A stretch of DNA of 64,000 nucleotides from Aldehydirespirator sp965219165 (lineage in GTDB: Bacteria > Actinomycetota > Acidimicrobiia > Acidimicrobiales > Aldehydirespiratoraceae). The position numbers and the translations under genes are program-made. Positions 1 to 9,600 of the stretch are shown here, one piece after another (position 1 is the stretch's first letter; the number at the start of each line of letters is the position of its first letter). The DNA lies in contig CBDCMW010000002.1 in the NCBI GenBank assembly GCA_965219165.1, forward strand, positions 2,046,001-2,110,000. Direction: 5' to 3'. The notes under the pieces were generated by a model, which saw nothing but the letters and a program-made list of their open reading frames with translations, ran no database searches and had not been told where the DNA came from.

Positions 1-1
1 G

Positions 2-1606
2 TACCGCGTCGAGTGGAGGATCGACGGCAAGGACTACGACAAGAGCCATTGGGGCATATCGCACAAGACGACCTATACCAGGACCCACCTGGCCAACGGA
101 GTGAGCTACATCTTCTGGGTGAAGGCCGAGAACGGCGACGGCAACCGCGACGGACCATACGGACCTGCCTCTGGGGAGGTGAGCGGTACCCCTACGTCGG
201 GCTTGGCGGTGGACTTGGCCACGCCGGTGCTGTCGAGCACGAAGGCCCTGCATCGCGGCATGGTGCGGCTGGACTGGCAGGACGTCGAGGACGCCGGTTG
301 GTATGTGGTCCAGCACTACCACATCGACGGGGGCAGTGGGGAGTGGTTGGACCTGCCCGCCGCGGGAGTGGACGTCGCGCTCCATGGTTCGAGCGCGGTG
401 GTGAGCAACCTGGGTGGGATCTCGTGGCTGCGGGTGGGGGCGATGAGCTGCGCGGGAGAATCGGAGTGGTCGGAGATCAAGCAGTTGTTCATGACCGATG
501 AGTCGGCCTGGGATGGCGTGCCCGTGCCCGAGGTGGCGCAGGGCGACGAGATCGAACCCTGCCCCGTGGTGCTGGGCACGCCGGTGCTGTCGAGCACGAA
601 GACCCTGCATCGCGGCATGGTGCAGCTGGACTGGCAGGACATCGAGGACGCCGGTTGGTATGTGGTCCAGCACTACCACATCGACAGGGGCAGCGGGCAG
701 TGGCTGGACCTGCCCGCCGCCGGAGTCGACATCGCGCTCCACGGTTCGAGCGCGGTGGTGAGCAACCTGCACGGGATCTCGTGGCTGCGGGTGCGGGCGA
801 TGAGCTGCGCGGCAGAATCGGAGTGGTCGGAGATCGAGCAGTTGTTCATGACCGATGAGTCGGCCTGGGATGGCGTGCCCGTGCCCGAGGTGGCGCCGGG
901 CGACGAGACCGAACCCTGCCCCGAAAACGTCGACACGCCCGACAACAGCGAGACGGCGCAGGAAGCGCCCGACAACAGCGCGACGGCGCAGGAAGCGCCC
1001 GACAACAGCCCGGCGACGGGAGCGCCCGTCATCACCGGCACGGCGCAGGTGGGCGAGACGTTGACGGCGAATACGTCTGGGGTCGCCGACGCCGACGGGC
1101 TCAACAACGTCGAGTACGAGTACCGGTGGCTTGCGGACGACTCCGACATAGCGGGAGCGACCAACGCCACCTACACCCCGTCAGCCGCCGACGAGGGCAA
1201 GGACATCAAGGTGCGGGTGAGCTTCACCGACGACGCGGGACATGACGAGACGCTGACCAGCGCGGCGACGGCTGCTGTGGCTGGTGCGCAACCCACGGAG
1301 CCGCCGGCCAAGCCCACGGGCCTCTCCGCCACGGCGTCGCACGACTCTGTGACCCTCGCCTGGAACGACCCCGGCGACGACTCCATCACCGGCTACGTGA
1401 TCCTCAGGCGCGTCCGCGAGAACGATGTCGGGGGCGAGTTCAGTGAACTGGTGCCGGACACGGGCAGCACCGCGACCACCTACACCGATGACACAGTGGC
1501 TGCCGGCCTCACCTACACCTACCGGATCAAGGCCATCAACGGGGCCGGAACGAGTGAACGATCGCGCTGGTTCCACATCGACACCCCGGCAGCGCCCGCA
1601 CCCTAG
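2..1606 (+). CDS. Secreted FN3/Ig-like repeat protein, 3' part
   Basis: The reading frame is open from the left edge, so the N-terminus and any signal peptide lie outside; 534 residues are visible. In order I see the end of an FN3 domain (about 1-67), two nearly identical 119-residue modules (74-192 and 193-311) rich in Trp and ending in EPCP, a TAQEAPDNS linker, an Ig-like module beginning ATGAPVITGTAQVGET (about 336-430), and a C-terminal FN3 (about 434-530) starting KPTGLSATASHDSVTLAW. No membrane anchor or sorting motif follows the last FN3. The same Ig-like and FN3 modules recur in the secreted proteins at 6.7-11.5 kb and near 17 kb, so this is probably one of a family of exported surface or matrix proteins. 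The ligand is unknown. The Cys pair in each 119-residue module could form a disulfide. Confidence 0.75.
   Translation, partial: YRVEWRIDGKDYDKSHWGISHKTTYTRTHLANGVSYIFWVKAENGDGNRDGPYGPASGEVSGTPTSGLAVDLATPVLSSTKALHRGMVRLDWQDVEDAGWYVVQHYHIDGGSGEWLDLPAAGVDVALHGSSAVVSNLGGISWLRVGAMSCAGESEWSEIKQLFMTDESAWDGVPVPEVAQGDEIEPCPVVLGTPVLSSTKTLHRGMVQLDWQDIEDAGWYVVQHYHIDRGSGQWLDLPAAGVDIALHGSSAVVSNLHGISWLRVRAMSCAAESEWSEIEQLFMTDESAWDGVPVPEVAPGDETEPCPENVDTPDNSETAQEAPDNSATAQEAPDNSPATGAPVITGTAQVGETLTANTSGVADADGLNNVEYEYRWLADDSDIAGATNATYTPSAADEGKDIKVRVSFTDDAGHDETLTSAATAAVAGAQPTEPPAKPTGLSATASHDSVTLAWNDPGDDSITGYVILRRVRENDVGGEFSELVPDTGSTATTYTDDTVAAGLTYTYRIKAINGAGTSERSRWFHIDTPAAPAP
221..934 (+). repeat. Tandem 357-bp in-frame duplication
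   Basis: Two adjacent copies (221-577 and 578-934) begin with acgccggtgctgtcgagcac and encode the same 119-residue module. They differ at scattered positions only, so the duplication is recent or kept similar by conversion. A 30-bp tandem repeat (about 2.3 copies, from 941, encoding DNS-TAQEAP) follows directly. Confidence 0.85.
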
Positions 1607-1680
1607 TCCACGGGCTTGTCCGCCCCGGCGTTCCACAACCGGGTGGTCCTCGCCGCCGCCCCCCGGACACTCGGACCGGC

Positions 1681-2199
1681 ATGGTCTCACATGAGTCTCC
1701 GGTTCCTTTCCTGCATCGAGAAACGGTGTCATACCCTCTCGCTAGCGTGTTAGCCATGGTACATAACGCTCCAGGCAAGCACTACCGCCAAGGAATGACC
1801 CGAGTCGTGGCCGGTCCGGTCGCGGACACTTCGGCTCCCACTCTGGTCGGCGCGGTCGCTAGTGTCACCGAGCACGGCGCGACGGTGTTCACTGACGAGC
1901 ATCGCAGCTACAAGCCGCTCGCGTCGTTAGGGTTCGCCCATGCCGCCGTCGCTCACTCGGCTCGCGAGTTCGTGCGCGGCGATGCGCACACGAACGGCAT
2001 CGAGTCGCTGTGGTCCATGTTCAAACGGGGCTATGTGGGCACGTACCATCACATGTCAGAAGCGCACTTGGGGCGCTACGTGAACGAGTTCACCGGTCGG
2101 CATGACGTGCGGGAGATGGGCACCGAGAAGCAGATGGACAGCGTTGTCGCTGGGATGGTCGGCAAGCGGCTCACTTACGACGAACTGATCGCAGCATGA
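1681..2199 (+). pseudogene. IS1595-family transposase remnant (ISXO2-like DDE domain, 5' truncated)
   Basis: From about residue 40 the 172-residue product matches the C-terminal half of an ISXO2-like transposase: a TDEHRSY segment carrying a catalytic Asp, then HTNGIESLWSMFKRGYVG with the catalytic Glu and YHHMSEAHLGRYVNEF. The zinc-ribbon N-terminus and the first catalytic Asp are missing; the first 35 residues look unrelated, which suggests a junction near 1790. No terminal inverted repeats were recognised. Its stop codon overlaps the start of the downstream methyltransferase (ATGA at 2196-2199), so translation or transcription from the remnant could feed the methyltransferase gene. Confidence 0.75.
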
Positions 2200-3119
2200 C
2201 GCTGGCACAGTCCGCGGTCAGCAGCGGCGCCTATGGCCGGTCCTACGAACTGCACCATGCCGACGCGTTCAGGTGGCTGGAAACCGCAGCTGAGAATTCG
2301 ATCCACGCGGTAGTGACCGATCCGCCTTATGGCGTGGTGGAGTACACGCCGACACAGATCGACAAGCAGCGCAATGGTCGTGGTGGCGTCTGGCGTCTGC
2401 CGCCCGCTTACGACGGCGCTCCCCGTCGCCCTGTGCCGCGGTTCACAGCGCTCAGCGACTCCGACAGGGATCAGGTCGCCAAGTTCTTCGCTGATCTCGC
2501 CAAGCGGCTCCTGCCGGTGCTGGTGCCGGGCGCTCACATGTTCATCGCTGCCACGCAGGTCCTGTCTCATCTCGTGTACGGCCCGATGATCGACGCCGGT
2601 TTCGAGAAACGCGGCGAGATCGTGCGGGTCGTCAAGACCCTGCGCGGCGGCGACCGGCCCAAGAACGCCCATAAGGAATATCCCGACGTGAGCGTGATGC
2701 CGCGGGCGAGCTGGGAGCCGTGGGGTCTGTTCCGCAAGCCCATCGAAGGCCGTGTCTGCGACAACCTGCGCCGCTGGCGCACCGGTGGGCTGCGGCGTCC
2801 GTCGTCTGACGCGCCGTTCAGGGACCTGATCGAGTGCGGACCTGCGCGCGGCATCGAACGTGAGATAGCGGACCATCCGTCGCTCAAGCCCCAAGCGCTC
2901 ATGCGCCAGCTCGTGCACGCTTCGCTGCCGCTCGGCGACGGCGTGATACTCGACCCGTTCATGGGGTCAGGCTCGACCATCGCCGCGGCCGACGCGCTCG
3001 GAATTTCCAGCATCGGCATCGAAGTTGACGCCAAGTTCTACAGCCTCGCTGAGCGAGCAATCCCCCAACTGGCCTCTCTGCCGTGTGGTCTCACTTCGGA
3101 TGCGACCGAACGACTTTGA
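2196..3119 (+). CDS. DNA methyltransferase (N4/N6, DPPY type)
   Basis: The 307-residue protein carries the amino-methyltransferase catalytic motif DPPYG at residues 42-46 and the AdoMet-binding motif DPFMGSGST at 253-261. Catalytic motif before AdoMet motif, with a variable region between, is the beta-class order, so it should methylate adenine N6 or cytosine N4 in a specific DNA site. The start is set by an ATGA overlap with the transposase remnant upstream, an odd arrangement that suggests insertion or deletion close to the 5' end. The next gene begins 20 bases before this one ends and encodes a probable PD-(D/E)XK nuclease, which supports a type II restriction-modification pair. The recognition sequence cannot be read from the protein. 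Confidence 0.85.
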   Translation: MTLAQSAVSSGAYGRSYELHHADAFRWLETAAENSIHAVVTDPPYGVVEYTPTQIDKQRNGRGGVWRLPPAYDGAPRRPVPRFTALSDSDRDQVAKFFADLAKRLLPVLVPGAHMFIAATQVLSHLVYGPMIDAGFEKRGEIVRVVKTLRGGDRPKNAHKEYPDVSVMPRASWEPWGLFRKPIEGRVCDNLRRWRTGGLRRPSSDAPFRDLIECGPARGIEREIADHPSLKPQALMRQLVHASLPLGDGVILDPFMGSGSTIAAADALGISSIGIEVDAKFYSLAERAIPQLASLPCGLTSDATERL

Positions 3120-3726
3120 CCGCAGCGTGGAGCTGCCCAACGGCCTCACCGTGCCAGCAATCCGCAACGCGGTCGAGTACATCGAACGGGAACTCACCGA
3201 CCTCGTGGAGATCTACTTCGAGCAGTCCAACGCGTTCAGCGGCCTCGTCAGCATGTACGGCACGCGGGCGCTCGACAGCAACAGCGTCTACGAGAAGAAC
3301 CGGAACCGTGACGTGGCCGCAGGCAAGTTCCCCGACCTGCAACGCCGAGGCAGCCCCACGCCGCCATCACCGCAGGACTCGCTCGAATCGAAGGGCAGCA
3401 TTCGCCCGTGGGCGCTGCAAGCCCACTACGACCACCCAGGCTGGTACATCGTCTGGCGCTACCTCGTCGACACGACTCAGACCTACGAGACCGACTTCCA
3501 AGTCGTCATCTGGCGCGTCGATGTAGCGTTCCTCACCCGAGACGACTGGAAGTACGAACGCAGCAGCTCTGGCCCGCATGGGGGCGGCCGCACTGAGACA
3601 TTCGGGCTGATCAAGCCTGCAACCAAGCTGCGCGGCAACGCTGTCTACGCTCGCTCAGACGTCACCATCAAGGACAGCAAACCGGTGCCCGCCAATGGGC
3701 ACACGACCACAGGAGACCCCCAATGA
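3100..3726 (+). CDS. Probable type II restriction endonuclease (PD-(D/E)XK)
   Basis: I start this at ATG 3100 (MRPNDFDRSVEL), giving 208 residues; an earlier in-frame ATG at 3025 lies deep inside the methyltransferase and its extra 25 residues look non-native. Residues 78-98 read PDL, a loop, then LESKGS: a Pro-Asp followed after 16 residues by Glu-Ser-Lys, the spacing of a PD-(D/E)XK nuclease core. A strand-rich stretch follows (QAHYDHPGWYIVWRY, then QVVIWRVDVAFLTRDDWKYE). I do not recognise a named restriction enzyme family. The assignment rests on this motif and on the 20-base overlap with a DNA methyltransferase. An alternative is a methyltransferase accessory protein. Confidence 0.6.
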   Translation: MRPNDFDRSVELPNGLTVPAIRNAVEYIERELTDLVEIYFEQSNAFSGLVSMYGTRALDSNSVYEKNRNRDVAAGKFPDLQRRGSPTPPSPQDSLESKGSIRPWALQAHYDHPGWYIVWRYLVDTTQTYETDFQVVIWRVDVAFLTRDDWKYERSSSGPHGGGRTETFGLIKPATKLRGNAVYARSDVTIKDSKPVPANGHTTTGDPQ

Positions 3727-3999
3727 CCGCACAGCATCGGTACGGCAGCCTCAACACCCACCGAACGCGAAGGACCCGATGAGCATTCCGATGAGGGTGA
3801 GCATTCCGATGAGATCGCCAGCGCAGCGGAGGTGCGCAGGATAGATGTCTCGTTCTATGCGGCGAGTCAGGACATCTCATTTGAAGCAGCGGTTCGGCAC
3901 ATGGAGTTGCGGGCGGCTATGCAACCTGTACTGGATCTTGCCGCGGCAGTGTCCCACCGAGTGGTGGGGTTTGAGGTAGCCGCAGGGGTCCACCACTAG
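3727..3999 (+). other. No supported gene; small open remnant
   Basis: There is no gene with a credible start here. A stretch open on the plus strand from about 3727 to 3999 encodes a plausible helical sequence around FEAAVRHMELRAAMQPVLDL, but its first ATG comes late and I recognise no family. A short direct repeat containing gatgagcattcc lies at about 3779-3803. Confidence 0.3.
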
Positions 4000-4408
4000 G
4001 GGGGCCTCTATCGAGCCACGCCGCAGCGGGCGGCGACCGGCCGGGCACGCTATGAGAGAGCCACGCCGAAGCGGGCAAGAAGCGTGTGAGCCCGACCGGC
4101 CATCGTCCTCGCACCCTACGCCCCCGTCGGGGCCGAGGTGCTAGCCCCATACAAACAAGTCAGGAGCGTGGCATCGCCCCCACTGAGGTGTGCCCGCCGA
4201 CCGGTCCTGTCACCGTTCGCCTACGAGAGACAACATGATCATGATCACATTGGGAATCGACGCGCACAAGCGCACACACACCGTCGTCGCGGTGGACGAA
4301 CTGGGTCGGCGTCTCGGGTGCCGCACGACCCGGGCCACACACCCAACGCCTAGCCGCTTGACACATAGGAGAGACGGGACGCCTCCGAGCAATTCCCCAC
4401 AGGCATGA
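4000..4408 (+). mobile_element. IS110-family left-end remnant with truncated transposase start
   Basis: An ORF from ATG 4235 (or 4241) begins MIMITLGIDAHKRTHTVVAV, the characteristic DEDD start of an IS110-family transposase with its first catalytic Asp. Homology stops near 4345 and the frame ends at 4408, so over 300 residues are missing. Upstream, 4013-4031 and 4058-4076 are 19-bp direct repeats with one mismatch, and 4111-4141 forms a hairpin (gcacc/ggtgc arms around a cccc/gggg stem). Intact IS110 elements carry a structured non-coding region at an end that can encode a bridge RNA, so this stretch may be its relic. The outer boundary is not defined. Confidence 0.6.
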
Positions 4409-4482
4409 GCGAGTAATGGACGTTGGACGGTGACGTCTACACTGTTGCTGTCTTGATCGTGGGGTGCAAGGAGATCATCACT

Positions 4483-4773
4483 ATGTTCCAGCGTGCCGTC
4501 CATCCCGGGGAAGTCCTCAAGGACGAATTGGAGGAGTGGGGAGTGACGCCGACCGAGTTCGCGCGGCAGATCGACGTGTCGCCGAACCGCGTGGGCCAGA
4601 TCATCTCCGGCAAGCGATCCGTGAGCGCCGACACCGCTCTGCGACTTGGACACTGGTTCGGCGTCGAAGCCCAGTTCTGGTTGAACCTCCAGACACAATT
4701 CGACCTCGCCGTCGCTGAGCAGCGCATCGGCGCGGCGGTAGATGAGTTGCCGTCAGCAGCGGTACACGCCTAG
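4483..4773 (+). CDS. higA: HigA-type antitoxin (XRE HTH), apparently orphan
   Basis: A 96-residue protein starting MFQRAVHPGEVLKDELEE, with the compact HigA layout: a HPGEVLKDEL opening, then an XRE helix-turn-helix (TPTEFARQIDVSPNRVGQII, then SGKRSVSADTALRLGHWFG). I prefer ATG 4483 over an upstream in-frame ATG because aaggag lies about 9 bases before it and homology begins there. HigA normally neutralises the mRNA-cleaving toxin HigB and represses their shared operon. No HigB frame is present directly upstream, where the IS110 remnant ends, so the toxin may have been lost. After the stop the same frame stays open to 4896 (ending FDWSHLL), without a start. Confidence 0.85.
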   Translation: MFQRAVHPGEVLKDELEEWGVTPTEFARQIDVSPNRVGQIISGKRSVSADTALRLGHWFGVEAQFWLNLQTQFDLAVAEQRIGAAVDELPSAAVHA

Positions 4774-4917
4774 CTGAATCATCCTGACCTTGGCAAGGAC
4801 CCCACGGAACCACTAGCAGCGCTGAGACTCCTCGAAACCGAGACGGTTGAGCCGCCGGATCGCGAGACACCGTTCGACTGGTCTCACTTGCTGTAGACGG
4901 AAGGGCGATCGCCGTAA

Positions 4918-6370
4918 TCAGGCGTCGATGAGCCAGGCGAGCATTGCGGTCGGAATCGCGACCGTCTCCGCTTCATCGAGGTCCAGTTCGGTCCGGGTGG
5001 CGACCAGGCCCCGCCACGGCGAGGCCGCCAAAGTACGGCCCACGCTCCTGCGCCAGCGCCCGTCGGCGTACTTGGACTCGATGGCAAGGCCCCCAAAGTC
5101 GGGGCCCACGAAGTCGATCTCGGCGTCGGTGGCGGAGCGGAAGAACAGCACCCGGTCGAAGTCCGCATAGCTGCTGTGGCTGTGGCGGATGCTGCTGCGC
5201 AGCAGCGCCATGCCCAACTGCTGCTCCGAAAGCGCGGTCTCGTCGAGGGTCTGAGCGTCGCCATAGCCGATTCGCGCGTAGATCGGGTCGGTGAAATAGA
5301 CCTTCCTCTGGGCTCGCAGGTTCGGTCTCAGGCCCTGCTCGCGGTGAACGGGCCACACGATGAAGGACTCGCACAGGTCGTCGATGCGGCGCTGAGCCGT
5401 GGGTAGCGACACGTTGATCTCACGTGCCAGCCTGGACGAGTTGAGCTGCGAGCCGAGCCCCCGGGTGAGCCGGCGCAGCATCTCGGCGGTCTGAAGGTCC
5501 GAGAGCCGGGCCCGCTGGAACGCATCGCCGCTGACAACGCCGAAGAGAGCCTGCTCGAGGTTCTTGTCGACCAGCCGGTGGCGCATATGGCCGGCTATCG
5601 CCTGGGGGAAACCGCCTACGCGCAGATAGTCCTCCCAGGCGTCCACCAGCAGGTCCAGCCAGGGAGCGAGGCGGTAGGCCGCGTCGCTCAGGCGGTCCGG
5701 TGTCAGGTCGGCCACCGCGAGGCTGCAGCCCTGTTGCGTCCTGCAGCCCTGTTGCGTCCTGCAGCCCTGTTGCGTCCTGCAGGCTGGACTCGCGATCTGT
5801 GAGTTTGACGAAGGTGCGGAAGCCGATGGGGAGCATCACCCGGTCGGGAGCGTTGGCCGGTCCACGCCGCCCGGCCAGATCACCAATGGAGTCCCGCAGG
5901 TTGGACGAGGACGAGCCGGTGAGGACAACCGTGTCTCGGCGAAATCGGGGGTTGTTGTCCCGCAGCCACTTGATCCGCGCTGGCCATCCATCGGTGATAG
6001 CGGTGATCTCGTCGATGAGCCACCATCGGTGCCCGCCGGCAGGCATCAGCCGGTCGGCCGCCCTCACCAGCGTTCCTAAGTCGTCGGCGGACCATCCGTC
6101 AACCGACATGTGCATGATGGCTCTGGGGTCTGCCCCCTCGCGGATCAGTCGCTCGATGGTGCGCTTGAGTTCCACCGACTTTCCGACCCTGCGGGGTCCG
6201 CGCAGCACGTAGAGCCCACCTCGGACCAGATCGTCGAGCACCCTTGCGGAGTGCGTGAACGGGGCTTCAGATGCCTCCTGTAGGTCCGGGTCCTGTCTGG
6301 TCCAGTCTTGGGGCCGCCTCCACCAGCCGTTGGTGGCGGTCAGCTTGGCTTGGAGCTCTCCTATTCGCAT
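4918..6370 (-). pseudogene. AAA/DUF4143 ATPase, frameshifted
   Basis: Two overlapping minus-strand frames make one protein of about 480 residues. The first (6370 down to about 5720) has Walker A GPRRVGKS at residues 58-65, a Walker B WWLIDEI at 116-122 and a VLTGSSSSNL sensor. The second (5715 to 4918) carries the DUF4143 half, with a winged-helix-like stretch (SRLAREINVSLPTAQRRIDD) and a nuclease-fold-like end (ATDAEIDFVG, then IESKYADG). The frames differ by one base and switch just after three tandem 18-bp units at 5723-5776 that encode LQDATG repeats. Proteins of this class are common, mobile and of unclear role. A second, unrelated-looking copy with the same domains lies at 56.5-57.8 kb and is also frameshifted. 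Confidence 0.75.
5723..5776. repeat. Three tandem 18-bp units
   Basis: Three perfect copies of ctgcagccctgttgcgtc at 5723, 5741 and 5759, followed by a partial copy. On the minus strand they encode LQDATG in frame. Unit number alone would not change frame, but the ATPase frame breaks within a few bases of the array. Confidence 0.95.
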
Positions 6371-6650
6371 GAGTTCTTCCAGTCCAGGTGGCGCTTTCTC
6401 GGCCAGCAGGCCGATTACTAAAACACTATAGCAAAATGGATAAGCTGCGATTGTTTAGCTATGGTAAAACAAAGATTTCTTGTCCGAAAAACTATATGTA
6501 AACAGAATCTGCGGGGCACGACCGAGCGTGGGCGGTCCGCATCCCCCCGACCAGGCGGGCATCGGCGAGGGTGAAGTCGTGCGCCTCCACCGTCTCAAGG
6601 AACCGGGCTGGCTCCGCCCGCTCCGACGGAAAGCCTGGCTGGATGGACGC
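6371..6650. other. AT-rich spacer and short open remnant
   Basis: The stretch 6415-6500 is strikingly AT-rich for this window and is the likely promoter region of the minus-strand ATPase, although I cannot fix -35 and -10 boxes with confidence. Between about 6500 and 6640 the minus strand is open and reads ARFLETVEAHDFTLADARLV, which looks like a coding scrap with no start; I do not recognise it. Confidence 0.35.
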
Positions 6651-9600
6651 CTAGCCGGCGGCGAAGACCCAGGGGCGGGCCTGCTTGATCGACAAGATGT
6701 TGTCGCTGGTGATCTTGAACTCGATCTCGATGGCGAACTCCTCGCCGGGCCCGATGCCGTACAGCACCTCGAAGTGGTCGTGGATCGCTTCGAGATGGCC
6801 GCGCAGCTGGTCCAGTTGGGCGTCGCTCAACAGCAGCTGCCCCGCGGGGACCTGGTTGGAGCGCGCCACGACGGTGTGTGTGCCGTCGGGGTGCAGCAGC
6901 ATCTCCTCGGGCACCGAGCGCGCCTCGGGATTGGTGACCAGGTCCTCGCCGAGCTGGGTGTTGACGTAGTAGCTGCCGTCCGCGCGGCCGAACGGGTCGA
7001 AGCTGACCGCGACGCCGTTGGCGAGCTCGTCGGAGAAGTTGGGATGCACCAGCACCCCCATCGCCGCGGCCAGGTGGTCTATGCGGTGGAACTCGCGCTC
7101 GGTGAACGCCCGGAAGTTCCACAGGCTCGCCCACACCCCTTTGATGGACTTGTCGATGCCGTCCTCTGCGGTCTCGTCGGGGTCCTGGGTCTTGGAGTCG
7201 TACAGCCCCGCGCCGCTGAAGCCGGGCAGGTCCTCGTTGTTGGTGCTGGACCGGTAGCGCAGCGACTGCGATTCGGGGTAGGTGGCGTGCATGGCCTCGA
7301 GCGCCTCGATGATCCACTGGGGCGTGTCGGCCTTCTTGATCTTCTTGCGCAGCTTCTTGAGCTTGTTCTGTTGGGTGTCGAAGTCCGATTGGAACTCCGG
7401 GTCGGCCAGCATCTCCTCGACGTCGTCGTAGAGGCCGTTGTGGGTCATGAACTCGTCATAGAAGTAGAACGGCACCGCGAACCCGTCGGGCACGGTCCCG
7501 CCGCCGAAGCCCAGCGTCCCCAGAACGGCCACGTTGGCGGCCTTGACCCCGAACGCGGTCCAGTCGCCGAACCCGACGCCGCCCAGCGCGGTGATCTGCG
7601 TGACGGTGAGGTCCCGCTGCGGCGTCTGGGGCTGCGACGGGCGCGACGCGGCGTAGTGGGCGTCGACCTCGGCGGGCGTGGCGGCGCGCAGGGTCCATCC
7701 GCTGCCGGTCACGGTGTAGTGGACGTGGCTGTCGATGAGATCGTCGACGTCGTCGTCGTCGAGGGCGCCGCGGATGAAGGCGTTGGGCACTCCGTCCTGC
7801 ACGGCGCGCAGATTCACATGCGACAGCGGCGTCTGGGGCACGGTGGTGATGATGCCGCCGACGCGGGAGAGCTCGTTGGGCAGCGTCTCATAGATCACGA
7901 CGTCGCGGGGGTCGGGGCGCTCCTCCAGCGACATCACCCGCAGGAAGCCGTACCCCTCCGCCCGGTTGAGCGCGATGAAGTCGACGTCGGGGAAGACGTC
8001 CTCCTCCAACAGCACATCGACGCGCGAACCGTCATAGAGGGCCCGCTCCTCGTGGTAGAGCGGCAGCGCGCTCGCCGGCATCGGGTAGTACGCCAGGTTG
8101 TCGTCCAGCAGCGCCATGCCGGCCGCCAGCACCTCGTACGCATAGGCCACAGCCTCGAACGGGTAGGCGTCCAGAGGCTCGAACTCGAAGCGGTACACGC
8201 CCAGCGAACCGTCGGGGGCGACCACATTGGGGTGGTACACGATCTCGCCCTTCATCGCCCCCCGCCGCCAGTGCGGCTTGCCCCACAGACCGATGACATT
8301 CGCAAAATCGGTGTGTGCCCGGTGCGTCTGCGTGTTCATGAAATAGACGACCGGGCGGTCGGTGTCCATGGCGAACAGATAGAACTTGACGTACTCCAGG
8401 TCGATGAGGTGAGTGTCGATCACGACACGCTCGCCCTGATAGGACAGCGCCTCGAACGTCTCACGGTCGGGAACGGCCACCGCGCCGTCGACGGGTTCGA
8501 CCCTCGGCGCGGGGTTCAGCGGGTTCATGTCAGCGGGGTCTGCGAGCTCGGTGATGTCGTCGATGCAGTCGCCGTCGATGTCGCCCGGGTCGGCGACCAG
8601 GAACTCGTCCACCCGGTAGCGCTCCGGGGGCAGGGCCGAGAGCTGCTCGGACAGCGTCGTCGTGCCGGCCTCGCCCAGAGTCACCGAGACCGGTATCTCC
8701 ACCTCGGTCCGCGCATCCAGTTCGTGGCGCACATAGAGCACGTAGTACCTGCCGGCCGTGGACTCGACCACGACGGGAACGGCCTCGACCTCGATCGACG
8801 TCGGCGTGGGATCCGAGCCGGTTCCGGGACACTCGCTCGCCGGCTGCACCGTCATGGTGGACGAGCTCGTCCGAGACTCTGTGTACCCGGCGTTGTCGGC
8901 GAAGCTCACCCGCACCGCGATGGCCCGCCCAAGCTCGCCGGGCGTGAGGGTGAAGCGGGAGCCGTCGGCCCCGTCAATGTTGTTCCCTGCGGCGGTCCAC
9001 TGGTAGGCCAGGCTGGGGCCGACGATCCCGTCGGGGTCGGCGATGCCCGACGTGTGAGCCCTCAGCTTCTGGCCCACCCGCGCCACCCCGCTGATGGTGG
9101 GCGCTCCGGCGGCCGGGTGGTTGGGCGCGGCGACAACCGCGGCGGTCGGCTCGCTGGTCAGCGACTCGCGGTTGCCGGCATCGTCGGTGAAGGACACCCG
9201 CACCGCCACGGCCCGCCCCCGTTGGTTGTGGGTGAGGGTGAAGCGGGGACCGTCGGCCCCGGCGATGTCGGTCCCGTAGGTCATCCACCGGTAGGCGAAG
9301 CTGGCGCCCTCGAGCCCGTCGGCGTCGGCGATGCCGGTGGTGTCCACAGTCAGCGTCTCGCCCACCTGGGCGGTGCCGCTGATGGTGGGCGCTCCCGTGG
9401 CAGGGCTGTTGGCAGCCGTCCCGTCCCCGGCCGTGCGCAGGAGCCGGATCTCCACGGTGTCTGCGTCGCTCCAGCTCAGGCCCGTTCCCCTCCACTGGTA
9501 GATGTTGCCGTAGCTGTAGACCTGGAAGTACGCATCCTCGGAGGCGAACCGCGCCCCGTCCAGCTCCAGCACGAAGCCGAAGGGGACCTCCCGGTCCGTG

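Noticed and set aside
3025..3099. Upstream ATG for the nuclease gene
   Set aside because: It would put 25 residues inside the methyltransferase catalytic end; the 3100 start gives a normal short overlap.
5723..5776. Phase variation by changing unit number in the 18-bp array
   Set aside because: Eighteen is a multiple of three, so gain or loss of whole units keeps the frame; only the separate one-base change breaks it.
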